Shown one piece after another: positions 1 through 5,520 of a stretch of 5,520 nt of DNA. Origin of the DNA: an uncultured Hyphomicrobiales bacterium (GTDB taxonomy: Bacteria; Pseudomonadota; Alphaproteobacteria; Rhizobiales; Beijerinckiaceae); NCBI GenBank assembly GCA_903916165.1, contig CAIWVR010000226.1:1-5520 (forward strand), given 5' to 3'. The stretch's first letter is position 1, and each line of letters starts with the position of its first letter. Below the pieces are notes generated by a model, which did not search any database, was not told where the DNA came from, and saw only the letters and a program-made list of their open reading frames with translations. Made by a program: the position numbers and the translations under genes.

Positions 1-1
1 A

Positions 2-316
2 GACCGCGCGGCGCTCGAAACCTTGCCGGGCGTGGGCCGCAAGACTGCCAATGTCGTGCTCAACATGGCGTTCGGTCAGGAGACCATCGCCGTCGACACG
101 CATCTGTTTCGCGTTTCAAACCGCATTCCGCTCGCTCTGGGAGCGACGCCGCTCGCCATCGAGCTGGGGCTGGAAAAGGTTATCCCGGCCCCCTTCATGC
201 GCCATGCCCATCACTGGCTGATCCTGCACGGACGCTACGTCTGCAAGGCCCGGCGACCCGAATGCGAGCGCTGCATCGTGTCAGACTTGTGCACATCCCC
301 CGAAAAGCGGGTCTGA
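2..316 (+). CDS. nth: Endonuclease III, C-terminal part (5' end outside the window)
   Basis: Base-excision repair enzyme: a DNA glycosylase/AP lyase that removes oxidised pyrimidines and nicks at abasic sites. The frame is open from base 2, so the gene starts upstream of the window. Visible in order: the helix-hairpin-helix motif LPGVGRKTA, whose lysine (codon 41-43) corresponds to the catalytic Lys of the family; DTHLFRV, whose aspartate (codon 95-97) is the second catalytic residue; and four cysteines at codons starting 242, 263, 272 and 290 with spacing C-X6-C-X2-C-X5-C, the signature of the C-terminal [4Fe-4S] cluster. The protein ends about seven residues after the last cysteine, as is usual for the family. 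Motif matches are direct; the function is established for the family. A MutY assignment is less likely because the conserved lysine is a Nth feature. Confidence 0.96.
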   Translation, partial: DRAALETLPGVGRKTANVVLNMAFGQETIAVDTHLFRVSNRIPLALGATPLAIELGLEKVIPAPFMRHAHHWLILHGRYVCKARRPECERCIVSDLCTSPEKRV

Positions 317-402
317 GCCCGGCTTCGCAGGCGGCTCCGGCCATGCTAGCTTTATGGGCATTGCCGTGAGTGAATTGCCCGCGTTCTTGAAGACACGAAG
401 TC

Positions 403-406
403 GGAG
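403..406 (+). promoter_or_regulatory. Shine-Dalgarno GGAG for the small gene at 416
   Basis: GGAG lies nine bases before the ATG at 416. The competing ATG at 409 is only two bases from it, which is too close, and its frame has an arginine-rich, shadow-like translation. This favours the start at 416. Confidence 0.5.
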
Positions 407-415
407 CTATGGCTC

Positions 416-646
416 ATGCTCGGACCCGCCGATCTGGAAGACTGGACCTTCGACGAGCGCGATCTTGTGTCGGGCTGGCTGCGTCGGCAGGACGCCGTGC
501 ATGCGGTCGTGACCGGGCAAGATGTGTCAGCCAGCGCCTTCCCGCCCGCCGTCCGTGCGCTCGCCCGCCGCTTTGCCTGTCAGGAAGAGCTTCGGCTGGA
601 CGAATTATGGTGCCTCGCCGAGGCCATGGGCGCGCGCGCGGCCTGA
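416..646 (+). CDS. Small uncharacterised protein (76 aa)
   Basis: I do not recognise this protein. It starts at ATG 416 behind a GGAG site and ends at TGA 644-646. The predicted product is small, acidic in its first third (EDWTFDERD) and probably helical and soluble, with two cysteines and several tryptophans; no signal peptide, membrane segment or known metal motif is visible. Third codon positions are strongly G/C and the composition is balanced, unlike the arginine-rich readings of the other frames, so it is probably real. It lies 99 bases after nth, facing uppP, whose stop codon begins one base further on. The frame is open upstream back to the stop at 371-373 but has no ATG, GTG or TTG there. 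It could still be a remnant or a spurious frame. Confidence 0.6.
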   Translation: MLGPADLEDWTFDERDLVSGWLRRQDAVHAVVTGQDVSASAFPPAVRALARRFACQEELRLDELWCLAEAMGARAA

Positions 647-647
647 G

Positions 648-1451
648 CTAGCCGATGAAATAAAGCCCGGCCAGACCCAGCACGCCGACCACGATGCGCC
701 ACCAGGCGAAGAGAACAAAGCCGTGTTTCGACACAAAGTGCAGGAAGCCGCGCACGACGATGAGGCCCGACACAAAGGCCGCGGCGAAGCCGACCGCGAT
801 CAGCGCGACATCGTTGAATTCCAGCAGCTTGTAGTTCTTGAACAGATCATAGGCGAAGGCGCCGGCCATGGTTGGCATGGCCAGGAAGAACGAGAATTCT
901 GCCGCCGCGCGCTTGGAGGCACCAAAGAACATGGCGCTGACGATGGTCGCGCCCGAGCGCGAGACGCCGGGCACCATGGCCAGACACTGGCACAGGCCGA
1001 CCCCCAGCGCGGCGCGAAGCGGCATGTCCATGGCGTCGTCGAAGGTTGGTCTGGGGGCGAGATCTTCCACCGCGAGCAGGACGAGGCCGCCCGCGATCAG
1101 CATGGTGCAGACAATCAGCGGATTGAACAGGACGGCCTTGATGAAGGGATAGGCGACGGCACCGATGAGCATCGCCGGCAGGAAGGCGATCAGGACGGCC
1201 GCGACGAAACGGCGCGCCAGCGGGTTGTTCCGCAGACCAAGGAGGATTGACAGAATCTTGTAGGAATAGACGAGCAGGATGGCGAGGATAGCGCCAAGCT
1301 GCACCAGAACCTCAAAGCTCTTGCCCTTGGATTCGAAGCCCAGGAAATGTCCCGCCAGCAGGAGGTGGCCCGTTGAGGACACCGGCAGGAACTCGGTCAG
1401 CCCCTCAATGCCGCCCAAAACCAGCGCTTTGAGTATGTCTAGCAGGACCAT
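648..1451 (-). CDS. uppP: Undecaprenyl-diphosphate phosphatase (UppP/BacA)
   Basis: Integral inner-membrane enzyme that removes a phosphate from undecaprenyl diphosphate to regenerate the lipid carrier for peptidoglycan and other surface polymers; overexpression gives bacitracin resistance in known cases. The product is 267 aa, close to the 273 aa of E. coli UppP. Visible: the first signature with E16, E20 and H29 in [14 protein letters not shown]; the second signature PGVSRSGAT at residues 161-169 with R165; and several long hydrophobic segments typical of this polytopic family. The frame extends upstream to 1592, but the ATG at 1451 gives the family-typical N-terminus and has an AAGGAA site six bases before it, whereas the 47-residue extension is arginine/serine rich and non-membrane. 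It is divergent from the GST-like gene and seems to be transcribed alone. Very sure. Confidence 0.97.
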   Translation of the reverse strand: MVLLDILKALVLGGIEGLTEFLPVSSTGHLLLAGHFLGFESKGKSFEVLVQLGAILAILLVYSYKILSILLGLRNNPLARRFVAAVLIAFLPAMLIGAVAYPFIKAVLFNPLIVCTMLIAGGLVLLAVEDLAPRPTFDDAMDMPLRAALGVGLCQCLAMVPGVSRSGATIVSAMFFGASKRAAAEFSFFLAMPTMAGAFAYDLFKNYKLLEFNDVALIAVGFAAAFVSGLIVVRGFLHFVSKHGFVLFAWWRIVVGVLGLAGLYFIG

Positions 1452-1457
1452 GAAACT

Positions 1458-1463
1458 TTCCTT
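1458..1463 (-). promoter_or_regulatory. Shine-Dalgarno of uppP
   Basis: Read on the minus strand, AAGGAA lies six bases before the ATG at 1451. It decides the uppP start against the longer open frame that reaches 1592. Confidence 0.7.
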
Positions 1464-1521
1464 GCGGCAGCGGGATGAGGCGCGCGCGTGGCTGGTGCGT
1501 GCGCTTCGCCCCTGATTCGGG

Positions 1522-1549
1522 TTGTGAGCGGCTGTCACCGGTTCTATAC
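1522..1549 (+). promoter_or_regulatory. Candidate sigma-70-type promoter for the gst-queG-SDR operon
   Basis: TTGTGA at 1522-1527 and CTATAC at 1544-1549 are separated by 16 bases, close to the alphaproteobacterial housekeeping pattern (strong TTG in the -35, CTATA in the -10). It would give a leader of roughly 50 bases before the ATG at 1610. An imperfect inverted repeat, GTGA-N7-TCAC at 1524-1538, lies over the -35 and spacer and could be an operator. This is pattern matching by eye only. No comparable promoter was evident for uppP on the other strand. Confidence 0.4.
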
Positions 1550-1609
1550 GGGGCACTCTGGGCATTCCAGCCCGCCTCGATGCGTTTTTCATTTCATCTT
1601 CGGGTATTT

Positions 1610-2305
1610 ATGGCTCAGCTTTATCACCACCCGCTCTGCCCGCATTCGCGTTTCATCCGTGTCGCGCTCGGGGAATATGGCATTGAGCCGACGCTTGTCG
1701 AAGAGCGGGCGTTCGACCGCCGCCCCGAATTCGTGATGATGAACCCCGCCTGCACGACGCCGGTTCTGGAGGATGGTGCCAATATGGCCGCCGTGCCCGG
1801 CGCCAATGTCATCGCTGAATATCTCGACGAGACGCGCGGGCTGGCGCTGGGTCCCCATCGCCTGATGCCGGATGATCCGGCCGGCCGCGTCGAGGTGCGC
1901 CGCCTGCTCGAATGGTTCAATGTGAAATTCTTCGCTGAAGTCTCGCAATGGCTCGTGCATGAGAAGGTCTACAAGCGGCAATTGCCGATGCAGAACGGCG
2001 GTGGCGGACCGGACATGGAACTGGTGCGCGCGGCGCGCGCCAATATCCGCTATCATCTGCGCTACATCGGTTGGCTGACGCAGTCGCGCAACTGGCTCGC
2101 GGGCGACCGCATGACCTATGCGGACCTGGCGGCGGCGGCGCATCTGTCGAGCGTGGATTTTCTGGGCGACGTGCCATGGAGCGAGGACGAAGGGGCGAAG
2201 CACTGGTACGCGCGCGTGAAATCGCGCCCGTCGTTTCGCGGGATTCTGGCGGACAAGATGCCGGGCCTGACGCCCTCGCCGGTCTATGCGGACCTCGATT
2301 TCTGA
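1610..2305 (+). CDS. Glutathione S-transferase family protein
   Basis: A soluble cytoplasmic GST-fold protein of 231 aa, the usual length. The N-terminal thioredoxin-like domain (about 1-80) has [11 protein letters not shown], placing a CPxS motif at C10-S13, and TTPVLEDG with the cis-proline at P51. The all-helical C-terminal domain (about 90-220) has [19 protein letters not shown] at 161-179, which contains the conserved N-capping/hydrophobic-staple region. The Glu-Ser pair that usually binds the glutathione gamma-glutamyl group is replaced by Gly-Ala in [13 protein letters not shown]. The start at 1610 gives the family N-terminus; the frame is open upstream to 1475, and ATG 1580 is an alternative, but neither has a convincing ribosome site. 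It is the first gene of an operon with queG, overlapping it by four bases. Substrate unknown; I infer a thiol-linked or protein-partner role rather than classical conjugation. Confidence 0.9.
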   Translation: MAQLYHHPLCPHSRFIRVALGEYGIEPTLVEERAFDRRPEFVMMNPACTTPVLEDGANMAAVPGANVIAEYLDETRGLALGPHRLMPDDPAGRVEVRRLLEWFNVKFFAEVSQWLVHEKVYKRQLPMQNGGGGPDMELVRAARANIRYHLRYIGWLTQSRNWLAGDRMTYADLAAAAHLSSVDFLGDVPWSEDEGAKHWYARVKSRPSFRGILADKMPGLTPSPVYADLDF

Positions 2306-3447
2306 ACCGCGCCTTTCTTGACCGGCTGCGCGCGCGCGCGCATGACCTCGGCTTCGACGCCTGCCGCATCGCCCGGCCCGACGCCATTCCCGAGGCACCC
2401 GCGCGTCTGCGTGAATGGCTCGATACCGGTGCCCATGGCGGCATGGACTGGATGGCGCACACCCAACAGCGCCGCGCCGATCCGCGTGTCCTGTGGTCGC
2501 AGGTGCGCTCCATCATCATGCTCGGCATGAATTATGGGCCAGACGAAGACCCCCGCGCCGTGCTCGCGCACAAGACCAAGGGCGCGATTTCCGTCTATGC
2601 GCGCCATCGTGATTACCATGATCTCGTCAAGGGCCGGCTGAAGATGCTGGCCTCGTGGCTGGCGGGGGAAGCAAAAAATGACCCTGCGCTGCAGCTGAAA
2701 GTCTTCGTCGATACCGCCCCCGTGATGGAAAAGCCGCTCGCCGCCGCCGCCGGGCTTGGCTGGCAGGGGCGCCACACCAATCTCGTCTCGCGCGACTTCG
2801 GCTCATGGCTGTTTCTGGGCTCGATCTTTGTCACGCTCGACCTGCCCGCCGATGCGCCCGAAAGCGACCATTGCGGCTCCTGCCGCGCCTGCCTCGACGC
2901 CTGCCCGACGCAGGCTTTCCCTGAGCCCTACAAGCTCGATGCCCGGCGCTGCATTTCCTATCTCACCATCGAGCATCATGGCCCGATCCCGGAAGAATTT
3001 CGCGCCGCCATCGGCAATCGCATCTATGGCTGCGACGACTGCCTTGCTGCCTGCCCGTGGAACAAGTTTGCGCAAGTGGCGCGCGAAGCCAAGCTGCAGG
3101 CGCGTGACGACCTGCGCGCGCCAGACCTGGATGATCTGGCCGGGCTCGACGATGGTGCCTTTCGCGCCTTTTTCTCGGGCTCGCCGATCAAGCGCATTGG
3201 CGTCGCGCGGTTTCGTCGCAACCTGATGGTCGCCATCGGCAATGCGGGCGACATGCGCCTGCGCCCGCGCGTCCTCGAAAATCTGGCGCATGAGGATCCG
3301 CAGGTGCGCGCCATGGCGGTCTGGGCCGCCGCGCGCCTGTTCGATGCATCGGAGCTTGCCGCTTTGGCGGAGATTCATGCAAACGAGAGCGACGCGGATG
3401 TCGCACGCGAATGGACACAGGCGCTGGCGCCTCAGGAGCACGCATGA
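2302..3447 (+). CDS. queG: Epoxyqueuosine reductase QueG (probable CTG start)
   Basis: Cobalamin- and iron-sulfur-dependent enzyme that reduces epoxyqueuosine to queuosine at the wobble position of tRNAs with GUN anticodons. From CTG 2302 the product has 381 aa, matching E. coli (379). Visible: N-terminal [14 protein letters not shown] segment; VDTAPVMEK with D137, equivalent to the proposed catalytic aspartate; ferredoxin-like cysteines C191, C194, C197, C201 and C217, C244, C247, C251, the last in [12 protein letters not shown], enough for two [4Fe-4S] clusters; GSPIKR at 293-298; and a C-terminal HEAT-like region. No ATG, GTG or TTG lies near the expected start: the nearest in-frame are ATG 2176, adding 42 residues inside gst, and ATG 2443, deleting the conserved N-terminus. 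CTG 2302 forms CTGA with the gst stop, like an ATGA coupling. Function is certain; the start is inferred. Confidence 0.95.
   Translation: MNRAFLDRLRARAHDLGFDACRIARPDAIPEAPARLREWLDTGAHGGMDWMAHTQQRRADPRVLWSQVRSIIMLGMNYGPDEDPRAVLAHKTKGAISVYARHRDYHDLVKGRLKMLASWLAGEAKNDPALQLKVFVDTAPVMEKPLAAAAGLGWQGRHTNLVSRDFGSWLFLGSIFVTLDLPADAPESDHCGSCRACLDACPTQAFPEPYKLDARRCISYLTIEHHGPIPEEFRAAIGNRIYGCDDCLAACPWNKFAQVAREAKLQARDDLRAPDLDDLAGLDDGAFRAFFSGSPIKRIGVARFRRNLMVAIGNAGDMRLRPRVLENLAHEDPQVRAMAVWAAARLFDASELAALAEIHANESDADVAREWTQALAPQEHA
3434..3438 (+). promoter_or_regulatory. Shine-Dalgarno of the SDR gene, inside queG
   Basis: AGGAG lies five bases before ATG 3444 and within the last codons of queG. Together with the ATGA overlap at 3444-3447 it supports independent initiation plus translational coupling, and decides the start against the longer frame from 3411. 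Confidence 0.7.
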
Positions 3448-4319
3448 AGCTGTTCATTTTCGGCCTCGGCTTTTCATCGCAGGCTTTCGTGCAATCGTTT
3501 GGCGCGCGCTATGCAGCCGTGACCGGAACCGTGCGCAGCGACGACAAGGCCGCACGGTTGCGCGCGCAGGGGCGCGTCACGCCGTTGATCTTTTCCGAGA
3601 CGCATAGAGACACCGCTCTGGAGCAGGCGCTTTTTGACGCCGATGTGCTGCTCATCTCGACGCCGCCGGATGCGCAGGGCGACCCCGTGCTGCGGGCTTT
3701 TTCGGACGTGCTTGCCCGCGCGACGCGATTGCAGCGCATCGTCTATCTCTCGACGGTGGGCGTCTATGGCGATCATCAGGGCGCGTGGATTGATGAAGAG
3801 ACCTTGCCGCATCCCGTCGCCGGGCGCTCCCATGCGCGGCTTGCGGCGGAGGAGGAATGGCGTGCCCTTGCCGCGCGATGCGGAGCGCCGCTGGATAGTC
3901 TCCGGCTGTCGGGAATCTATGGTCCAGGCCGCAATGCGCTCGTCGCGCTCGCCAAAGGCACGGCCAGACGCATCATCAAACCCGGCCAGGTGTTCAACCG
4001 CATTCATGTCGAAGACATAGCGCGCGCCATCCAGGCCTGCATCGACTCCGGCAAGCCGGGCATGACCTATAATGTGACAGATGACGAACCCGCGCCGCCG
4101 CAGGATGTGATCGTCTTCGCCGCTGGCCTTCTTGGCGTGGACCCACCGCCCGAACAGGATTTCGCCACCGCGGCGATGACCCCGATGGCGCGCAGTTTTT
4201 ATGGCGAGAGCAAGCGGGTTTCGAATGCGCGGATCAAGCGCGAGCTGGATTTCACCTTTTCACGGCCGACCTATCGCGAGGGTCTGCGCAATCTGCTGGC
4301 GACCGGGGAGGGGTGCTAG
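3444..4319 (+). CDS. Atypical SDR / NAD(P)-dependent epimerase-like protein (YeeZ-like)
   Basis: A 291-aa Rossmann-fold protein of the extended/atypical short-chain dehydrogenase group, probably cytoplasmic. The N-terminus [15 protein letters not shown] carries a GLGxSS nucleotide-binding loop (residues 7-12). Further features are LLISTPPD at 69-76, [11 protein letters not shown] at 100-110, [10 protein letters not shown] at 155-164, [13 protein letters not shown] at 184-196 and the C-terminal block [15 protein letters not shown] at 254-268, all typical of YeeZ-like proteins. The catalytic YxxxK pair of classical SDRs is absent: the region after VYGD has R128 and R132 instead, followed by an acidic stretch. 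ATGA overlap with queG and an AGGAG site fix the start. It is the last gene of the operon and is followed by a hairpin. The substrate is unknown; YeeZ itself is not firmly characterised. Sugar-nucleotide epimerase activity should not be assumed. Confidence 0.88.
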   Translation: MKLFIFGLGFSSQAFVQSFGARYAAVTGTVRSDDKAARLRAQGRVTPLIFSETHRDTALEQALFDADVLLISTPPDAQGDPVLRAFSDVLARATRLQRIVYLSTVGVYGDHQGAWIDEETLPHPVAGRSHARLAAEEEWRALAARCGAPLDSLRLSGIYGPGRNALVALAKGTARRIIKPGQVFNRIHVEDIARAIQACIDSGKPGMTYNVTDDEPAPPQDVIVFAAGLLGVDPPPEQDFATAAMTPMARSFYGESKRVSNARIKRELDFTFSRPTYREGLRNLLATGEGC

Positions 4320-4378
4320 CGGCACCCTTTCCTCGTCATGGCGAGGAGCGAAGCGACGAGGCAATTCATCTAGCGGCA
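4316..4378 (+). repeat. Nine-base direct repeat CTAGCGGCA, two copies
   Basis: CTAGCGGCA occurs at 4316-4324, where it contains the TAG stop of the SDR gene, and again at 4370-4378 in the loop of the palindrome. The two copies bracket the left arm of the hairpin. They could be a duplication made when the repeat inserted, or chance. Confidence 0.6.
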
Positions 4379-4420
4379 GCCACGGATTGCCGCGTCGCTT
4401 CGCTCCTCGCAACGACGATG
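4331..4420. repeat. Dispersed palindromic repeat between convergent genes; possible bidirectional terminator
   Basis: Two 36-base arms, 4331-4366 and 4385-4420, are inverted copies with 31 matches and an 18-base loop. The perfect core is 18 bp (4341-4358 with 4393-4410, gcgaggagcgaagcgacg). The core GCGAGGAGCGAAGCGACG-type unit is one I recognise as a frequent intergenic palindrome in alphaproteobacterial genomes; read as protein it gives the familiar EERSDAAI string in mis-annotated ORFs. It lies exactly between the stops of the SDR gene (4319) and the olsB-like gene (4425), so it can fold in both transcripts. There is no clear T-tract on either side, so intrinsic termination is uncertain; it may instead protect 3' ends or serve as a protein-binding site. 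Confidence 0.85.
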
Positions 4421-4424
4421 CGTG

Positions 4425-5390
4425 TCACGCAGCTTTTGCGCCTGGCGAAAAATGCTCCAGGAATTTTGCGTCGATCTGCGCCACCGGCATGATGACCAGC
4501 ACGTCGACTGTGCCGAACTGCCGATCCACCACGGCACCGTCGCCGAATTTCGCACCGACGCGCAAATAGCCGCGCACCAGCGTCGGCAGGGCGTCGAGCG
4601 CGCGGCGCAGCTCGATCTTGTCGGCGTCGATCATGTCCATCGCCACGTGGCGTCCCGGCAGGGCGCGCGCGGCCCATTCGCCGGTTGCTTTCGCGTGATG
4701 GTGCAGGAAGCTCAACGGCAGCGCATGTTTCAGTGGATTGGCCCCCTCGAACGAGGCGCAGCCGATCATCGCATCGATCTTGTAGTGGCGCAGATAGACG
4801 GCAATGCCGCGCCACAGCAACTCGATGGTGCGTTTCGACCGATATTCGGGCAACACGCAGGAGCGGCCGAGTTCCAGAAAATTGGCACCGGCATGTGTGG
4901 CCAGCAGCGGCGCGATGTCGAATTCCTGCGCGCTGTAGAACCCGCCATGGCGGTCGGCGACGTCCTTGCGCAGCAGGCGGTAGGTGCCGACGATCTTCGG
5001 CTTCAGGCGGCCAAAACGTGTCTTGGCGGCATGGTCAATGACCAGCATGTGATCGCAGATGCGGTCGAACGGGCAGATGTCGCGCCGCGCCAGAGCAGAG
5101 CGCCTGTCGGCGATGGCCCCGCCTTCCTCGAAAAACACCTTGAAGCGCAGTTTCTGTGCCCGGCGAATGTCTTTCTTGGAGGTGGCGAGACGCACTTCCA
5201 GCGCGCCGACGCGGCCCAGCACGGGGTCAAGCGTTCCATGGTCGCGCACCGCGCGATGCTTGGCGGCCGCTGTCGGCAGTTTGCGGAAGGTTTGAGCGAA
5301 ACCCGAGCTGAGCGCATTGACGAAGCCGACGGCCTGAAAAGTCGTGAACGCCATCATCGGTCCAAATTCCGCCCTGAGCCTTGCCGTCAT
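4425..5390 (-). CDS. olsB: OlsB-like GNAT acyltransferase (probable ornithine lipid synthesis)
   Basis: Resembles L-ornithine N-alpha-acyltransferase, which uses 3-hydroxyacyl-ACP to make lyso-ornithine lipid, the first step of ornithine lipid synthesis. The 321-aa frame contains the family blocks in order: GRVGALEVRLA (59-69), AQKLRFKVFFEEGG (78-91), a DICPFDRICDHMLVID segment (104-119) typical of this PF13444-type group, the GNAT core FLELGRSCVLPEYR (171-184) with LLWRGIAVYL (191-200), and MIGCASFEG (208-216). The C-terminal 70 residues are less typical. Start choice: ATG 5390 is the first, but the region before it is short and the Pho-box-like repeat ends 12 bases upstream; ATG 5357 or 5354 (residues 12 and 13) are good alternatives and leave the conserved core intact. 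It is convergent with the SDR gene. The OlsA partner is not in view. A related hemolysin-like acyltransferase is possible. Confidence 0.85.
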   Translation of the reverse strand: MTARLRAEFGPMMAFTTFQAVGFVNALSSGFAQTFRKLPTAAAKHRAVRDHGTLDPVLGRVGALEVRLATSKKDIRRAQKLRFKVFFEEGGAIADRRSALARRDICPFDRICDHMLVIDHAAKTRFGRLKPKIVGTYRLLRKDVADRHGGFYSAQEFDIAPLLATHAGANFLELGRSCVLPEYRSKRTIELLWRGIAVYLRHYKIDAMIGCASFEGANPLKHALPLSFLHHHAKATGEWAARALPGRHVAMDMIDADKIELRRALDALPTLVRGYLRVGAKFGDGAVVDRQFGTVDVLVIMPVAQIDAKFLEHFSPGAKAA

Positions 5391-5401
5391 CCGACCCCAT
5401 C

Positions 5402-5434
5402 TGTCATCACGTTTGTTAGACGTTTTTATGACAA
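5402..5434 (-). promoter_or_regulatory. Three 11-bp-phased units resembling a degenerate Pho box, upstream of the olsB-like gene
   Basis: On the minus strand, TTGTCATAAAA (5434-5424), ACGTCTAACAA (5423-5413) and ACGTGATGACA (5412-5402) follow each other without gaps. The first matches the PhoB half-site CTGTCAT at six of seven positions and has the A-rich spacer; the others keep GTC or GTG at the same phase. Direct repeats with an 11-bp period are the form of PhoB sites. Ornithine lipid genes are phosphate-regulated in known rhizobia, which makes the position meaningful, but the second and third units are poor. Confidence 0.35.
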
Positions 5435-5471
5435 GTTCACGCTGTGCGCGGAACCAATTGTGAAATGACCG

Positions 5472-5519
5472 TCAGGCTGCTTCCGCCGCACCCGGCGCAT
5501 TCATGCGGTATGAGAGAGC
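5472..5519 (-). CDS. Possible 3' end of an upstream minus-strand gene
   Basis: One minus-strand frame entering from the right edge reads ALSYRMNAPGAAEAA and stops at TGA (5474-5472). Such an alanine-rich, loose tail is plausible as a C-terminus, and it would leave an 81-base gap before the olsB-like start. With only 15 codons visible, neither identity nor reality can be established; another frame of the same strand is also open for 26 codons. Confidence 0.25.
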   Translation of the reverse strand, partial: ALSYRMNAPGAAEAA

Positions 5520-5520
5520 C

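Noticed and set aside
317..345. GC-rich short inverted repeat after nth, considered as a terminator.
   Set aside because: The pairing is short and broken and no T-run follows, so a terminator call is not supported.
354..509. ATG 354 frame suggesting that the small 416 gene might be a frameshifted longer gene.
   Set aside because: The reading becomes Ser/Cys/Arg-rich after a few codons, has no ribosome site and does not join the 416 frame in a way that can be supported without homologues.
522..1250. A 242-codon plus-strand frame opposite uppP.
   Set aside because: Antisense shadow of uppP: very hydrophilic, full of repeated Asp, Glu, His, Gln and Arg, with no family features, and it runs through the end of the small 416-646 gene.
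1589..2398. A 269-codon minus-strand frame opposite the GST-like gene.
   Set aside because: Arginine-rich mirror of a gene that carries conserved GST motifs; no ribosome site or domain.
4366..4815. Minus-strand frame whose tail reads ARSEATRQSV, apparently a protein extension.
   Set aside because: That string is the translated palindromic repeat, a frequent source of false ORFs; the rest is a shadow of the olsB-like gene.
4422..5468. A 348-codon open frame on the plus strand across the whole olsB-like gene.
   Set aside because: It is antisense to a gene with clear family motifs; its translation is rich in His, Gln and Arg with no recognisable domain, as expected for the mirror of a GC-rich coding region.
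1..5520. Search for tRNA or rRNA genes, CRISPR arrays, transposases, prophage, toxin-antitoxin or defence modules.
   Set aside because: Nothing with the required structure or motifs was seen; nearly all of the window is taken up by recognisable housekeeping genes.

Overview
This window reads as an ordinary chromosomal segment of an alphaproteobacterium, probably of the order Hyphomicrobiales (Rhizobiales). The reasons are high GC with strongly GC-biased third codon positions, the gene order uppP / glutathione-transferase-like / queG / atypical SDR, a dispersed palindromic repeat of a type common in this class, and an OlsB-type ornithine lipid acyltransferase. The genus cannot be fixed from the sequence alone.

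Layout from left to right. (1) The 3' end of nth (endonuclease III) on the plus strand, up to 316. (2) A small uncharacterised plus-strand gene, 416-646, that meets uppP tail to tail with one base between the stop codons. (3) uppP (undecaprenyl-diphosphate phosphatase) on the minus strand, 1451 down to 648. (4) A 158-bp divergent intergenic region with a candidate plus-strand promoter. (5) A tightly packed plus-strand operon, 1610-4319: a glutathione S-transferase-like gene, queG (last step of queuosine synthesis) and an atypical SDR/epimerase-like gene, each joined to the next by a 4-base stop/start overlap. (6) A 105-bp convergent intergenic region that is almost filled by a long imperfect hairpin repeat. 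(7) An olsB-like acyltransferase on the minus strand, 5390 down to 4425, with an 11-bp-phased repeat upstream that resembles a degenerate Pho box. (8) The right edge may hold the last codons of another minus-strand gene.

The genes are mostly housekeeping: DNA repair, cell-wall lipid carrier recycling, tRNA modification and membrane lipid synthesis. I found no phage, defence, CRISPR, transposase or secondary-metabolite system. The points worth a second look are the missing standard start codon of queG (probably CTG inside a CTGA overlap), the possible phosphate control of the olsB-like gene, the convergent palindrome with its flanking 9-bp direct repeat, and the altered or missing catalytic motifs in the GST-like and SDR-like proteins. 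No stretch over 300 bases lacks a gene.
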